The position numbers and the translations under genes were made by a program. Source: Suillus spraguei (Eukaryota; Basidiomycota; Agaricomycetes; Boletales; Suillaceae). Taken from it: DNA of 64,000 nt. The notes beneath the pieces are model-generated. The model worked only from the letters and a program-made list of their open reading frames with translations. It had not been told where the DNA came from and did not search any database. Location: NCBI GenBank assembly GCA_016800925.1, contig JABCPU010000191.1, positions 1 through 64,000 of the forward strand, in the 5' to 3' direction. Positions 48,366-60,010 of this stretch are shown piece by piece. The number at the start of each line of letters is the position of its first letter. Positions within the stretch are counted from its first letter, which is position 1.

Positions 48366-49334
48366 ATTGTATGCAAACTCTGTGAGGGGCAGTAGCTTGG
48401 ACCAGTTGTCCTGCTGATAGTTGCAATAGATCCGTAGGTACTGTTCCAGCATTTGGTTGGCACATTCCATTTGTTCGTCCCCTTCTGGATGATAACCGGA
48501 TGTGAAGTGTAAGACCATGTCTAATGCTTTTCCTAAGGACTGGAAGAAGTGGGATATGAACTCTGTTCCCCAATCTGAGGTTACATGGGACAGAACACCA
48601 TGCTTGGAGAATACATGAAGGAGGAAGAGGTGGGTGAGATCCAGAGAGGTGATGGTGTCATGAGTTGGAACAAATATGGCTTGCTTGGATAGGTGGTCTA
48701 TGATAACGAGGATAGCTGTATAGCCAGATGAGTCCAGAAGTTGTTCAATGAAGTCCATAGAGATGGAATTCCATGGTTTCTCCAGAACAGGGAGTTGCTT
48801 GAGTAATCCGTAAGGCTTGTGTCTCGGAACTTTGGCTTGGGCGCAGGAAGTACAGGACCTGACATAATCCTTCACATAAGTATGTATTCCGGGCCATGTA
48901 TAGTCATGTTGGATGAGCTCAAGGGTACGATTCTGTCTGATGTGTCCGGATAGGGGGTGATCATGGCAGTTATGGAGGACGCATAGTCGTAAGTCATTGG
49001 CTTCCGGGATGTAGATACAGTTGTCACAGCGAAGGAATCCACTATCGTCCACTGTCCATCTTGGATCTGAAGGTGCCGGAAGATGTGTCCATGCAATAGG
49101 ATCATTGGGGAGTGCAGTCAGGATGTCTTTCCGAAGGTTCTCCGTATCCATAAGAACAGCTGCTCTAAGAACCGGAGGTGCTAGGGTTGTGGCTCGTAGG
49201 GACGAAGCTAACTGTTTGGAGGTGAATACTGGGTGGAAATTATGAGGATTGACTTGAGCATAGTCCTTATCCCCCTCTTTGGGATAGACATCCCAACATC
49301 TAGTAAGGGAATCCGGTTTGGCTCCAAGTTTTCC
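48357..49334 (-). pseudogene. Ty3/gypsy integrase region
   Basis: Leftward reading begins GKLGAKPDSLTRCWDVYP, then a zinc-binding HHCC part (HNCHDHPLSGHIRQNRTLEL, CTSCAQAK) and the DDE core: MDFIEQL, TSDWGTEFISHFF and GYHPEGDEQMECANQMLEQY. The catalytic Asp-Asp-Glu are present. The ORF ends at FAYNPI, where LTR sequence starts, so the C-terminus is lost. At 49334 the reading is interrupted by an insertion; the RNase H part of the same polyprotein resumes at 52240. Confidence 0.88.
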
Positions 49335-50440
49335 GGTGTAGTGAGAAAATCACGCTGACTGTCAAAACCCCGTTTTCGACAAGCATCTCATTAGCGTCTG
49401 TGGCAGCAACTGAAGAATTCCCTTATAGCGAGGAAATAGCCTTTTCGCTCTGCTAAGGTGGAACTGTTCTTCTTCCATGAACCCTTACCAGATCCTCGTG
49501 CCGATGCCCTCATGTCCCGTCCAATTCCGTCTAGAATCCATTGGTGCATAGTTACTTTGCTTCCGCCATTACTAAATCTACGGCAGGATTTACCTTACGT
49601 CTCAAGGGGCCACTGCACACTGTGTGCCTCTTTACTAAATACCCTGTTTATTTTCCTTCTTGCTACTGGACTCACATAATTATCTCGTACATGCTCGCAT
49701 ATGTTAAAAAGGACTCAACATACATACCATTACGGTTACTGCCCATTACATCCCTTCACTTGGACTTAGTATCTGAAACGCTCGCTAGTCACAATCCATT
49801 TGCTTTTGAACTTTTCTCCATTCAAACTTTGCTCATTGATTTAACCACCAGTAACTTTACCGCTCGAAGTACCACGCGACTTTCTACTTTGTTACTCGTA
49901 ACTGGACCGCGGCCAGTGATCTCGCTGGGTCGCTACCTCTCTCACCAACGTTCTTGCTTGTACGGAGTTGCTGCTACCGCTACCACTACCTCACCGCCGG
50001 TAGTAATAACATATTCATCTCACTCAAGTAACTTTGTTCTTGCTCTCACTAGCTAACCATTGCAGCTATCCTTACCACACAACTACCGCTGACATCGTGC
50101 TAGTACCGCCAATATACCATTACCACTGCTGACCTCAGAAGTCGGAATCTTTGTTGCCTTATTAGTACTTCCTTGTTTCCTTCACACTAACTTAGAAGGA
50201 ATTGCTTCTATTGCAGTCCTCTTGGGTCGAACATCTCACTTGCACCTTCAGTAGGACGAGTCCACCACCTGTTGTGCCTTTGGCACAGGAAGCAAAAGGA
50301 GTGCTTCGCACTCCTTTTGCTCCCTGGCTAAGGCTTCATCCTAATAATTCTGTTTGCCTTCCTGTCCTTGGCTTCATCCTAATAATTATCTTTAATAATG
50401 ATAATAGGTCTTGAAATAAATTATAACTTTAACCAATATT
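49335..50440 (+). repeat. LTR type 2-like insertion in the gypsy element
   Basis: Begins TGTAGTGAGAAAATC and aligns with 44365 onward. It splits the polyprotein between RNase H and integrase. A perfect hairpin lies at 50291-50321 (stem AGCAAAAGGAGTGC, three-base loop), followed by GGCTAAGG. The right end is unclear. Confidence 0.55.
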
Positions 50441-50629
50441 TTGAGAGGAGTAAAAGTACCACATCACCATCTTTGTGAATTTATTGCCCATCTCATCCTC
50501 ATGTAATTGCATTTGATTTTGATTTTTTTGAAATTATTTACTGCAAACTATTAACTTGAATAAATATTTTGTGTCAAGTTTTAATAGGGGGCAACAGTAT
50601 TAAGTTGTCACACAACAAAATCATGCAAG

Positions 50630-50805
50630 TGTCCCATCTCCCATCTCCCATCTCCTGTCTCCCATTTTGTGTCTCCCATCTTGTGTCTCCTGTCTCCTGT
50701 CTCCTGTCTACCGATCTCCCGTCTCTCATCTTGTGTCTCCCATCTTGTGTCTCCTGTCTCCTGTCTACCGATCTCCTGTCTCCCATCTTGTGTCTCCTGT
50801 TACAG
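50630..50805. repeat. degenerate TCTCCCA/TCTCCTG heptamer block
   Basis: Heptanucleotide words TCTCCCA, TCTCCTG and variants with TTGTG insertions repeat about 20 times. It is the left fl ank of an inverted solo LTR; the same satellite continues on its right side. Confidence 0.85.
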
Positions 50806-51271
50806 TCGTACATGCCCCTATTCATTCTCTCTTTGTCTCCTTTACTTGTATATTACATAATGTGACTCTGACTCATATGCTCAATGCATCTGTACTATAG
50901 TTGCCTTCCTTCTTTGGATACACACTTACATTCTCACGACTCTCTTGATCCGTGCGCACATATTGACCTATTGAAGCACATTGTATTACGCTTGTATACT
51001 TTACTTTAATCTTACTGGGTTTTACCTGGAACATCCTTCGCTTAGGTCTCCAACCTAAGTTGTCTTGAATCGTCTCTAAGTCTAAGCACTCCTTAGCCTT
51101 AGTCTCTATTCTCGTAGAACCTCTTAGACTTGTCTTTGAGGCTGAACCCTTGATAGTACTCGGAACGCCTTCCTTGTACCTTCACCTTGTCCTCTTCTGA
51201 CATTGTAGAACTTCCCAGCAGACTGTCTGTGTCTTTTCACTGTTGCTGGTGACGCCACCCCAGTTCGTAAT
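50806..51271 (-). repeat. solo LTR type 1, inverted, inside heptamer satellite
   Basis: Reverse complement of the type 1 LTR (ends TGTTACAGTCG and CAGTTCGTAATG). It sits between two blocks of the same heptamer satellite, so it inserted into the satellite; the duplication TGTCTCC is compatible but cannot be separated from the repeat. Confidence 0.85.
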
Positions 51272-51646
51272 GTCTCCTGTCTCCTGTCTCCCGTCTCCTG
51301 TCTCTCCCATCTCCCGTCTCCCGTCTCCTGTCTCCCGTCTCCCGTCTCCCGTCTCCCGTCTCCCGTCTCCCGTCTCCCGTCTCCCGTCTCCCGTCTCCCG
51401 TCTCCCGTCTCCCGTCTCCCGTCTCCCGTCTCCCGTCTCCCGTCTCCCGTCTCCCGTCTCCCGTCTCCCGTCTCCCGTCTCCCGTCTCCCGTCTCCCGTC
51501 TCCTGTCTCCCGTCTCCCGTCTCCCATCTCCCATCTCCCATCTCCCATCTCCCATCTCCCATCTCCCCTCCCATCTCCCATCTCCCATCTCCCATCTCCC
51601 ATCTCCCATCTCCCATCTCCCATCTCCCATCTCCCATCTCCCATGC
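51272..51646. repeat. heptamer satellite (TCTCCCG)n then (TCTCCCA)n
   Basis: About 32 copies of TCTCCCG are followed by about 17 of TCTCCCA. Because seven is not a multiple of three and no word creates a stop, all three minus frames and one plus frame stay open for over 150 codons. These ORFs (MGDGRWE- and TGDGRRE-type repeats) are not genes. Confidence 0.95.
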
Positions 51647-52224
51647 CTTCATTCTCTCCTCCCCATGCTCTTCTGTCCCCCCATCTCTGCATCCTAATGA
51701 TCATAGCAGCTTTTGAAACAAATAACATGATTTTTCACATGACAAAGTTCAGTTCTTTGATAGCCAAAATATACTCAATTTAAGAGAAATCTATCAGAAG
51801 ATTTTTCCTGAGGGTGGGGGAGGACACTTCCAGCCTGCTGGCAACTTCCAACCTGGTACCCTCCTTTTTTGCTTTCCACTTTTTTGCACTCCTTTTTGAC
51901 TTCACTTTTGGCTTCACACTCCCTTTGGCTCCCTGGCCTCAGCTCCATCCTAATAATTTGGTTTTACCCCAGCTTCAGACAACCCATGGCAAATTTCACC
52001 AGCTACACAGTCACATGACCAAATCACGCAATCACACAATCACACAATGGGACAACAGTCGGCACTTGAAAAAACCACACGAGAAATTAAGCGAGCTAAC
52101 TGAAAAAACGTGGCCTTTAGCGCAAACCACATGGCCCTACGCAATGTACACGAAAGCCACGCAAGCTAGCAAAGTCCTTCCCACACGTTCTCCCTTTCTT
52201 CTTAGATTATCATTGCGCTTATAC
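51647..52224. other. unassigned insertion remainder
   Basis: Shares the CTCCCTGGC and ATCCTAATAATT words with 50320-50390, so both belong to one element split by the satellite and LTR. No coding content. Confidence 0.4.
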
Positions 52225-52521
52225 TTAGGCCAGCGGTAGTTTCTTCATTTCACCAGGACAGAAACAGATGATGAGATTGAACTGATGGAGGAATTCGGAC
52301 CAGCGAGCCTGATGGCAAGAGAGAAGTTTGGTAGTGGAGAAGTACTCAAGGTTTTTGTGGTCTGTAACAACATCTATAGGCTTGGATGAGCCTTCTAGGT
52401 AATGTCGCCAGGTCCGAAAAGCTTCATGGATGGCTAGGAGTTCCTTGTCATGGGTGTCATAATTGAGTTCCGGAGTGGACAAAGTATGGGAATAATAGGC
52501 AACTGGATGAAGCTCTGAGTC
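52225..52521 (-). pseudogene. Ty3/gypsy RNase H fragment
   Basis: Leftward reading DSELHPVAYYSHTLSTPELN, DKELLAIHEAFRTWRHYLEG, DVVTDHKNLEYFSTTKLL and QARWSEFLHQFNLIICFCPG is the RNase H end of a Ty3/gypsy polyprotein. A type 1 LTR truncates it at 52521, and the insertion at 49335-52240 separates it from the integrase. Confidence 0.85.
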
Positions 52522-52996
52522 TGTTACGAACTGGGGTGGCATCACCAGCGACAGTGAAGAGACACAGGCGGTCTGCTGGGAGGTTCTTACAATGTCCAGA
52601 AGAGGACAAGGTGAAAGTACAAGGAATGCGTTCCGAGTACGATCAAGGGTCTGGCCTCAAGGAGAAGTCCGAGAGGTTCTACAAGAATAGAGACTAAGGC
52701 TAAGGAGTGCTTAGACTTAGAGACGATTCAAGACGACTTTAGGTTGGAGACCTAAGCGAAGGATGTTCCAGGTAAAACCCAGTAAGATTAAAGTAGGGAA
52801 TCTACTACAAGTACACTGTGCTTAAATAGGCCAATATGTGCGCACAGACCAAGTAATCGTGAGAACGTAACTGCGTATCCAAATAAGGAAGGCATGTATT
52901 GTACAGATGTGTTGAGCATATGAGTCAGAGTCATGTGACATGATATACAAGTAATGAAACAAAGGAAAATGAATAGGGGCACGTACAATTGTAACA
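52522..52996 (+). repeat. solo LTR type 1
   Basis: Starts TGTTACGAACTGGGG and ends ACAATTGTAACA. Left flank is the gypsy RNase H, right flank a type 2 LTR fragment. Confidence 0.88.
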
Positions 52997-53400
52997 TTAG
53001 GCAGTGGTTTATCTACAGCCCAGGCTAGGTTGTATCTTTACACCATGTCCACATAGCTCCATTTGGTGCATCATTTGTTTTATGTTTGTTATCACTGATT
53101 CTACGGCAAGCCTTATTACATGTTGCCTTGTGCCGCAGCGCCTTACGCTATGTTTACTTACGGCAGTTACTACACTCCAGCACTACTGATCTCGCCTAGA
53201 GTATTCTGAGTACATACAATTTAGGATATAAGCACCGCATACCCTGCACGATACAGTACCTAATTTTACACCATTGCACGTACTATAGGTCAGGATTATT
53301 GTCTAGCTCTGGATCTACCCAGTAGTGGACTTAGTCTTTAAAGTTTCCTTATCGCTCATAGGCTAGGTTGTATCCTTACAGCAGTAAGTCTGTCTATTAG
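52997..53400 (+). repeat. LTR type 2 fragments, shuffled
   Basis: Pieces matching 38215-38254, then 37470-37790, then the end segment again (TTGTATCCTTACA near 53370). The order is rearranged relative to the copy at 37290. It truncates the hAT gene. Confidence 0.65.
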
Positions 53401-54957
53401 ATACTTCCATTGAGATTACTGACAAGTGTTCAGTTGCATGGAGCACGCACTCCATTTAGCAGCAAAACACTTCGTTGAGGAGGTGGCTCCTACACAAGCG
53501 AGTGTATTGCACAAGAAGGCAGCTCAAGCAGAGGCAGAAGAAGACGAAGACGAGGAAAGTGTCGAGTTTGAAGTCGGTGACACCATCGGCAAGGCACTTG
53601 CATTCATTGCACAGGTAAGCTCTTAATTAATCTGTCTACTATTATATACTGACTGTGTTTAGGTACAGAAATCTCCTCAAGCTTGCGTCTTTCTTCAAAA
53701 GTGTTGTGCAGAGGTGAATGAGCCTCTGTTGGAGCTGTTGAGATGGGTCCGCACACGTTGGGCATCTCTGTTCAATATGTTGGAGCATGTCTTTCAGTTG
53801 CGCAAAGTAAATCGTCTGCTACTAACTACATGAATATGTCACTGATTCAGACTTGATTCATCAGGGAGTGAACCAGTTCATCCAGCTTGCTGATGACAGT
53901 GACGAGGTCCCAAAGTTGAAGGGGAAATCATATGCTGATTTCAGGCTTTCAGCGCAAGAATGGATGGAGTTGGACTTGATGCGTGAAGTCCTTCAGGTTT
54001 GTCATTTTCCTCTATCTTTTACATGTAATTATGCTCATGTGCTGCACATCAAAGAACCTGCAGATGCTCAGCAGAGTTTCTCGGCAACTCGTGAGCCAAC
54101 TGTATGGCGAACTATTCTGGTGCTCAAGTATCTTCAAGAGACATTGCAAAACATGGCCGACTCGTCAAAATTCAGCCACTTCTCAACAGCCATTGAAGCT
54201 GGTGTTAGTAATCTCAGCAAGTGGTATGGTAAGACCGATGACACGGACGTGTATTTTATTTGCCTTGGTATGTCTTATATTTATTTTAATGCCTTCAAAT
54301 GATATTGACCATTTTGGTGTGGCGCTCAACCCCAACTACAAGGTCGCATATGCCAAAGACAAATGGGCCCATTGTTTTTTCGAAATGGGGATGCGATCCC
54401 TCGAGAGAGTTGTATGTCACTCGTCATCACTCACTGTCAATTGTATACTGACATTACACAGTTTGATAGATATCATTCCTCGCAGGCTCCTGCAGAGCTG
54501 CCTGTCACTGAGCCACCTGCACTTGCTCGCCAAGGCTCATACGGCCATAGTTGGATGCGCAGCTCCGTCAAATCACATGTCGTCAATGACGCAGCCACAC
54601 GAAGGCCTCGTCAAGAGCTTGAGGACTACCTAGATGCACCGCTCGAGGACGTTGACAACGTAGTGGGCTGGTGGGGGGTATGTATCATTGTTTGATTGTT
54701 GTTACTTGCATACTAATATTTTCCAGCACCATTCTATCCAGTACCCAACCATTTCTCGCATCGCCAAGGACTACCTCGCTATTCAAGGTTCGGCTGTTGC
54801 ATCCGAGCGCGCATTTTCAAGTGGCGGCATTACCGGCACGGCACGTCGTAGCTGTTTGCAACCAGCAATGTTCGAAGCTCTTCAGTTACTCAAAAGTGCG
54901 TACTGTCAAGGCCATATCTCTGCAAACTGTCCAGGCCGAATTGTCGCCTCCTTATGA
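53401..54957 (+). pseudogene. hAT transposase, 5' truncated
   Basis: Segments in order: ALHLAAKHFVEEV, an acidic stretch (AEAEEDEDEESVEFE), LLRWVRTRWASLFNMLEHVF, LSAQEWMELDLMREVL, EPTVWRTILVLKYLQETL, LSKWYGKTDDTDVYF, ALNPNYKVAYAKDKW in the next frame, and the C-terminal hAT dimerisation domain YPTISRIAKDYLAIQGSAVA with SERAFSSGG. Introns of about 50 bp separate the blocks. The N-terminal zinc finger and first catalytic Asp region are missing, cut by LTR fragments at 53400. Confidence 0.82.
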
Positions 54958-55042
54958 TAACCATGTCGTTGTGCATAATGAGTAAATTTGTTAGCTATTT
55001 GTACAGTACAATGTTGTCATTTTCTAGTAATTGAAACAATGG

Positions 55043-55205
55043 TTCGAGGGTTCGAACCTGTTCTGAACCTGGACCGAACTCTTGCGAACGCGTTCGAAGG
55101 CGTCTGGTTCGAGGTTCGGCCATCTTGCCTGAACCTGACCACTGGTCGAGTTCGGGGTTTGCAAATATGAGGTGACGAACCCGACCGAACCGGACTTCAG
55201 CAGCA
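55043..55205. repeat. clustered GTTCG/CGAAC motifs, probable hAT end
   Basis: Six TTCG-centred words and five CGAAC words in both orientations plus two TGAACCTG words occur in 160 bp directly after the hAT gene. Dense subterminal motifs of this kind are transposase-binding sites in hAT elements. The matching left end was not found. Confidence 0.5.
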
Positions 55206-55214
55206 CTAGTTGCG

Positions 55215-55960
55215 ATCAAATGGATGCAGAAGCAGTGTACGCTATCCTCTTTGCCGTTCTGTGTGCCTACTCAAAATTTGTTGCAGAGCCGTCCGTCAGT
55301 AAATTCCAGTTTAATTTGCATCCGACTTGATATCACGAGCTTATCAAATTGCAGGTCTTGGGCTAGCATGGGCGGCCGAAACGGTATTCGAATTACCGAT
55401 CTTCATCTTCATCGTGTATAGGATTTGCAAAACTAGAGGCTTGTTGCGGTTGTCTCTTTTCACCAGGAGAAATATCGTCGACATCATATTTCACGATGGT
55501 AAAAACTTTGTTGCATCTGAATAGTACACTGAATCAGCCAAACGCAGGCGCAATGTATTTTGGGTGAGGTTGCTAGCAAGGTCGTAGTGATTCTGGTCCG
55601 ATCATCTGCATGCCTTCAGAGCGATGACACTCCTCAACATACTGACGTACTATGTGAGTGAACGAATGAACATGACAAAGTTACAATTCGCTTACGGCCT
55701 GAATTGGTCTGGTTCAGTGAGCATATATTGTCGCATCTTATATTCAAGTTTACTGTTTCCTGACGATTAGCAACGTTACTACTAGAAGCAGTCTTGCGAC
55801 ATTGACTAGCTGGTGAGTTGACGCCATAAGCACGGATTGATATGAATTATGACATGACATCCAGCTTGTCCGTTACTCTCATTTCTCGGCTGATGCTTAA
55901 CCTACACAAATCTATTGACAGAGGGTGAATAGTTATTAATTTTGTTCTTGCAGTCATTTA
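55215..55960 (+). pseudogene. DUF6533 copy B, 3' half
   Basis: Starts within the exon around the CAGAAGCAGTGTACGC word (33757 in copy A) and continues through GLAWAAETVFELPIFIFIVY, RGLLRLSLFTRRNIVDIIF, the AGAGCGATGACACT exon and SRLMLNLHKSID near 55910, where it meets a stop. The 5' half is absent here; a matching first exon lies at 46900. Confidence 0.75.
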
Positions 55961-56669
55961 TATAATGCAGGGATGTTGCATCCGCGCCAGCGTGCTTAAA
56001 TGGAAGTATATAAAGCCATCGATGGCCAAGAAGTTTGCTCGAGGTGAGGATTGTAAGCGGGGTTCTTTAAAATGATGTGAGCATTGGTGATGAGAGATCT
56101 ATTGAATACTACGACATACCGCAGAGTCTACTGGAATATATTCCTTGGGCTCAGGAGAGGGAATACAATGCTTGACAAAGAAAGAATTGTCACTTTCACC
56201 CACAATAAATCTTTTCCTTGAAATCCTCTGGTCGGTCATGGAAAGTAATAAGAGCATATCCCGGTACGCAAATACCGCAAATACTGTAAAGAGAAGAGTA
56301 GCCAGGTGATTGGACACCAGCCTGCTTCATCGCGGTTCCGTCGTCACCGAAACGAGCCCGAGAATAGACGTATAAGCCTGCAGAGAATGTGTGAATATCG
56401 AGACGGATAACCACCGACAGCAGTCATGTGCAAGGCGAATTGCAACTACTCAGCGCAAGAGAACGGACTGTAGCCATCGGAGGGATGGGGCTGCGATTCT
56501 TTCCTTTGAACAGTTTGTTGGCTCCGGTTGTGCGTTCATCATGTTCATCTAATATAAAAGTGGCTAATGACGGTCCGGGAAACTAGAAATCTTGCAAACT
56601 TGTATGCAAAGATGAACCAAACGCCATGGTGAGAGATGAATACTTCAATCTCGAAGGAAAATTCATAGA
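55961..56669. other. unassigned; possible minus-strand coding remnant
   Basis: At 56414-56099 (minus) frames read LYVYSRARFGDDGTAMKQAG and, one frame over, SFFVKHCIPSPEPKEYIPVD to a stop. This looks like decayed coding sequence, but the family is not recognised. Confidence 0.3.
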
Positions 56670-57260
56670 GGTTCACCGAAGAAAAGGCTGGACTCTTCCT
56701 CGGTCTCAGGGGTAGGAAACACGACCAAAGCTTCTCGAGTCTTGACCGGTTTAGATAGCGTTATTAAATGTAGCAAGAGAAGAAGCGCAGATGCAACAGC
56801 AAAATACCCTAGAATCAATGATCATGAGTGTGTTAGAAACTTTAGGCATTAACTCGGAGCAGTGACGACACTCACATTCAAGTTACCATGGCTTATCGGT
56901 TCCCAGTGAAGAGACTAAAGAGCATGAGACCTCAAGACGACCTAGATAGGATCGGTATATCGACTCCAGAGCGATATTTCCTTAAAGACAGGCTGTTTGC
57001 GTGCTTAAAATCAACAGCTTTATAATGAAGCACGTATAATTAGATCATGGCGTCCATATATATGGTTTAACAGACCAGGTAGTACTGTGCTACCACCGCG
57101 CGCAGTAGGTACAGATCTTCGCTCAGCCAGTGAACTTTGGACAACGGTTGTGACAGTGTCAAGAGAGAAGTAAACGATGTTGGTGTATACGAGAACACGC
57201 CGAATTGAGGCTGGGATTGCAAGAAAGTGAGGGAGGAAGAACTGATGCACGTATAGGCAC
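56670..57260 (-). CDS. possible small membrane protein, hypothetical
   Basis: The last exon (56812 leftwards, acceptor TTCTAG) reads GYFAVASALLLLLHLITLSK, a transmembrane helix, then an acidic tail TPETEEESSLFFGEPL and a stop near 56672. The preceding exon could be LHWEPISHGNLN with acceptor CTTTAG. A hydrophobic frame at 57250-57020 (MHQFFLPHFLAIPASIRRVL) might be exon 1. The chain is not proven and no family is known. Confidence 0.3.
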
Positions 57261-57377
57261 TAGGAAGCGAAGTGTTGAGTAGTAGGCTGAGATTGGGAAT
57301 AAGATAAAAAGTATGACCGACACACCTGAGGTTGAATCTCGTAAAGAACTCAGAAACGCAGCAAGAACTTAGTAATG

Positions 57378-57480
57378 CGGCCTATCTGAACATCGACAAA
57401 GTCACGATTCGCTTACTATAACTTGAATTAGTCTGGTTCAGTAAGCATATACAGCTGCAGATGTCCCATATTCAGGTTGA
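57378..57480 (+). repeat. DUF6533 intron fragment
   Basis: About 100 bp match 34205-34300 of copy A (GAACATCGAC, ACGATTCGCTTAC, AATTAGTCTGGTTCAGT). An isolated scrap of the gene family. Confidence 0.6.
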
Positions 57481-58338
57481 GAAGGTTACATCAGTCAGCT
57501 TGTCGTAGATCATGCGGCTACAGGCTCGAGTCTTGGCTGGATCCTGCGCTAAGAGATCAACTGGATTCACAGGTGCCTCAAAGGCGATGCGAAACTTGCG
57601 CCCAAGGTGACATCGTGGACGACGTAAATTTTCTAACTATGTCAGCATCGCTACAGCCATGTACAGGCGACTCGGAACAGTCAAATATCCGAGCTGGTGC
57701 AGATGAATGTTGGTCACTGATTTCAACGCATTGGATTTACAAGTTTATTTCTGACATACCCTTACTGTTTAGTTGTTAAACTCGTTGTTTTGCTGGCGGC
57801 TCAGGACCTGGCAGGCTGGTTTATATAACCACGGAAAAGCCGAGTATGCCGCACGTCAGCCAATTAAGCTTTGGAAATTTGGCATTGTTCATCGTACAGG
57901 ACGGTGTTTGAAATTTTACCGGTTATGCCGGTCGAAGTTAGTGTTATTCCCTTTTTTACTTTTGGCGCCGCATCCGGCATCTGCATCAACGTTAGCTGGC
58001 TAAGTACTACCACCGCTATTGTGTAATGGTAATCTTCACGTTCCATGTGCTCAAGGAATACAAGCACAGCCCATCAACTGCCCACCCAGATCACGCTGAT
58101 AGTGATGGACCGGCCACATGGTATAAAACTTCAGAAGCTTCATCTAGGGGAATGCGCGACACCGCTGTATAAATCACGTCTAGAACTTTGTTTCGGCTCA
58201 CCCCGTTCCAGGAAACGGAAGTTAACAGCCCTTCTTTGATGATTGTGTGAAGGACTATTAAATGCGGCTGGTATATAACAGACTCAGATCACCACCCATT
58301 CTCAATACCCTCATTCTGTTAAAGTTCACTTCGTCACG
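57481..58338. other. unassigned
   Basis: No gene supported. The last 80 bp before 58339 resemble the leader of copy A. Confidence 0.4.
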
Positions 58339-60010
58339 ATGTACATAACCGACTCGGAAGTGCAGCAAATGTGAGTACTCACATAGATTTACCATGTATC
58401 CTGACCGCAACTGGATATTTACAGGTTGTTCGGCATGTACGCCATCGTGGCGGGAAACAGTACTAGATTTTATTGACATTGGTCTCGTGACGGTAACACA
58501 ATATTCTAGGTATTCTAATGTACGACCATATGGTGACCCTCCCAGAAGAAATCGCTTTCATTTGGCGTCGTCCGAAAGCCCTGTCGGCGATGTTATTTCT
58601 GCTCAATCGTTACGGCGCTCTGCTCATCAATATCTCCACCTTGGTTGTGTATTTCCGGCCTGTAATTTCAGATGAGGTTCCATCATTTTGTTATGTGCGC
58701 GCTGAACTGGCTTGCTCACAACTTATGTGTAGAGGTCTGATTCTCTTTTGTTCTTGAACATGTGTTATTTTGCTCAATGAAAGCTTAGCTGTTTGAAATA
58801 CTCGCTATATAGAGAACTGGCCCTGTTCCTCCAGGGAATAATAGTTTGCAGTGAGTGGAAATTCGTTGCGAGAAATTCACACACAAACTATTTTAGTCAT
58901 AATGGCTATGCGCACTTATGCTCTCTATGGGTGTAGCAAGCGCCTCCTTACTTGAATAATAATCGTCATGACGGCTCTCGTGGGAGTATGTTGCGTGAGT
59001 TTTTGCATAGGATTTTGTGCTCTGGTGTTTACCGATCGTTCCTAGGCTGGTACTTTTGGGAAATATTCAGGAGACGTGGACATCGTGCCAGGAATTGGCT
59101 GCATTGAAACATTTTCAAAAGCGGTGTATGTCATTCTCATCCCAGTTTCGTGTGACTACTCAAATGTCGTTACAGAGCAGCCAGTCAGTGATTTTCAAAC
59201 TACATTTGCATGCAACTTTATATCGTGACTTTATTTAACCTCAGGAATTGGGCTGGCATATATAGCCCAATTTATCTTTGATTTATTCATATTTATACTC
59301 ACGATGTACAGGATCTACAAAACTTGGGGCTTACTACGGCTGTCTCTAGTGACCAGGAGAAATATTATCGACGTCATGTTTAACGATGGTGAATTCTGTT
59401 CTTGTTGCATCTGTATCAATACTGTAGTCACTGAACCAACCGCAGGTGTGATGTTCTTCGGGTGAGGTTACTGACGAGACTGTGTTTTGGGTCATTCTGA
59501 TCCCAATTCCAGAGCGATGACACTCTCAAATATACCGAATATCCTGTCGTACTACGTGAGTGGCTGAGTGAATACTAATGGTATCACAGAACACTCACAA
59601 CTTGTATTAGTCAAGTTCGGTGAGGATACAAATTTCACACCCCACATTTAGCTCGAGCGTTTCCTGACGATTGGCAAGGTTGGCCTCAGAGGCAGTTTTT
59701 GCGCATTTACTAGCTTGTGAGTGGTTGATGCGATACACACGGATTGATATTAAATGTGGTATCCAGCATTTCTGTCACTCTCATCTCTCGGCTGATGCTT
59801 AACCTGCACCAGACCTTTGATGCTGGCATTTTCTCCGTCCCCGCCCAGGAGGACGGCCCAAGCCTCGTTGTCCTTACCACAAGGATCGACGTACCGTCCA
59901 CTTTTTCCTCTCACCATTCTGTATTGGATCCTGTCTCTGAATGTGAAGTTGCAGGAATTCCTGTATAGAGCGGGAAACTGTTCTTTGACTTCTTTCCTTG
60001 AATGCCCTGC
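58339..60010 (+). pseudogene. DUF6533 membrane protein, copy C
   Basis: Exon chain: MYITDSEVQQM, LFGMYAIVAGN, MYDHMVTLPEEIAFIWRRPK with LFLLNRYGALLINI, then RTYALYGCSKRLLT, a TGA where the family has Trp (58954-58956), IIIVMTALVGVCC, GIGLAYIAQFIFDLF in essence, LLRLSLVTRRNIIDVMF and ISVTLISRLMLNLHQTF with DAGIFSVPAQ. Except for the TGA and small breaks it is the best preserved copy. Multi-helix membrane protein of unknown role. Confidence 0.75.

Noticed and set aside
49541..50056. 171-residue plus-strand ORF
   Set aside because: Low-complexity Thr/Ser-rich frame within an LTR-like sequence, no domain.
51124..51728. Several 150-170 residue ORFs in all frames (MGDGRWE-type and SPVSRLP-type)
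   Set aside because: They are translations of the heptamer satellite; a 7-bp repeat without stops is open in many frames.
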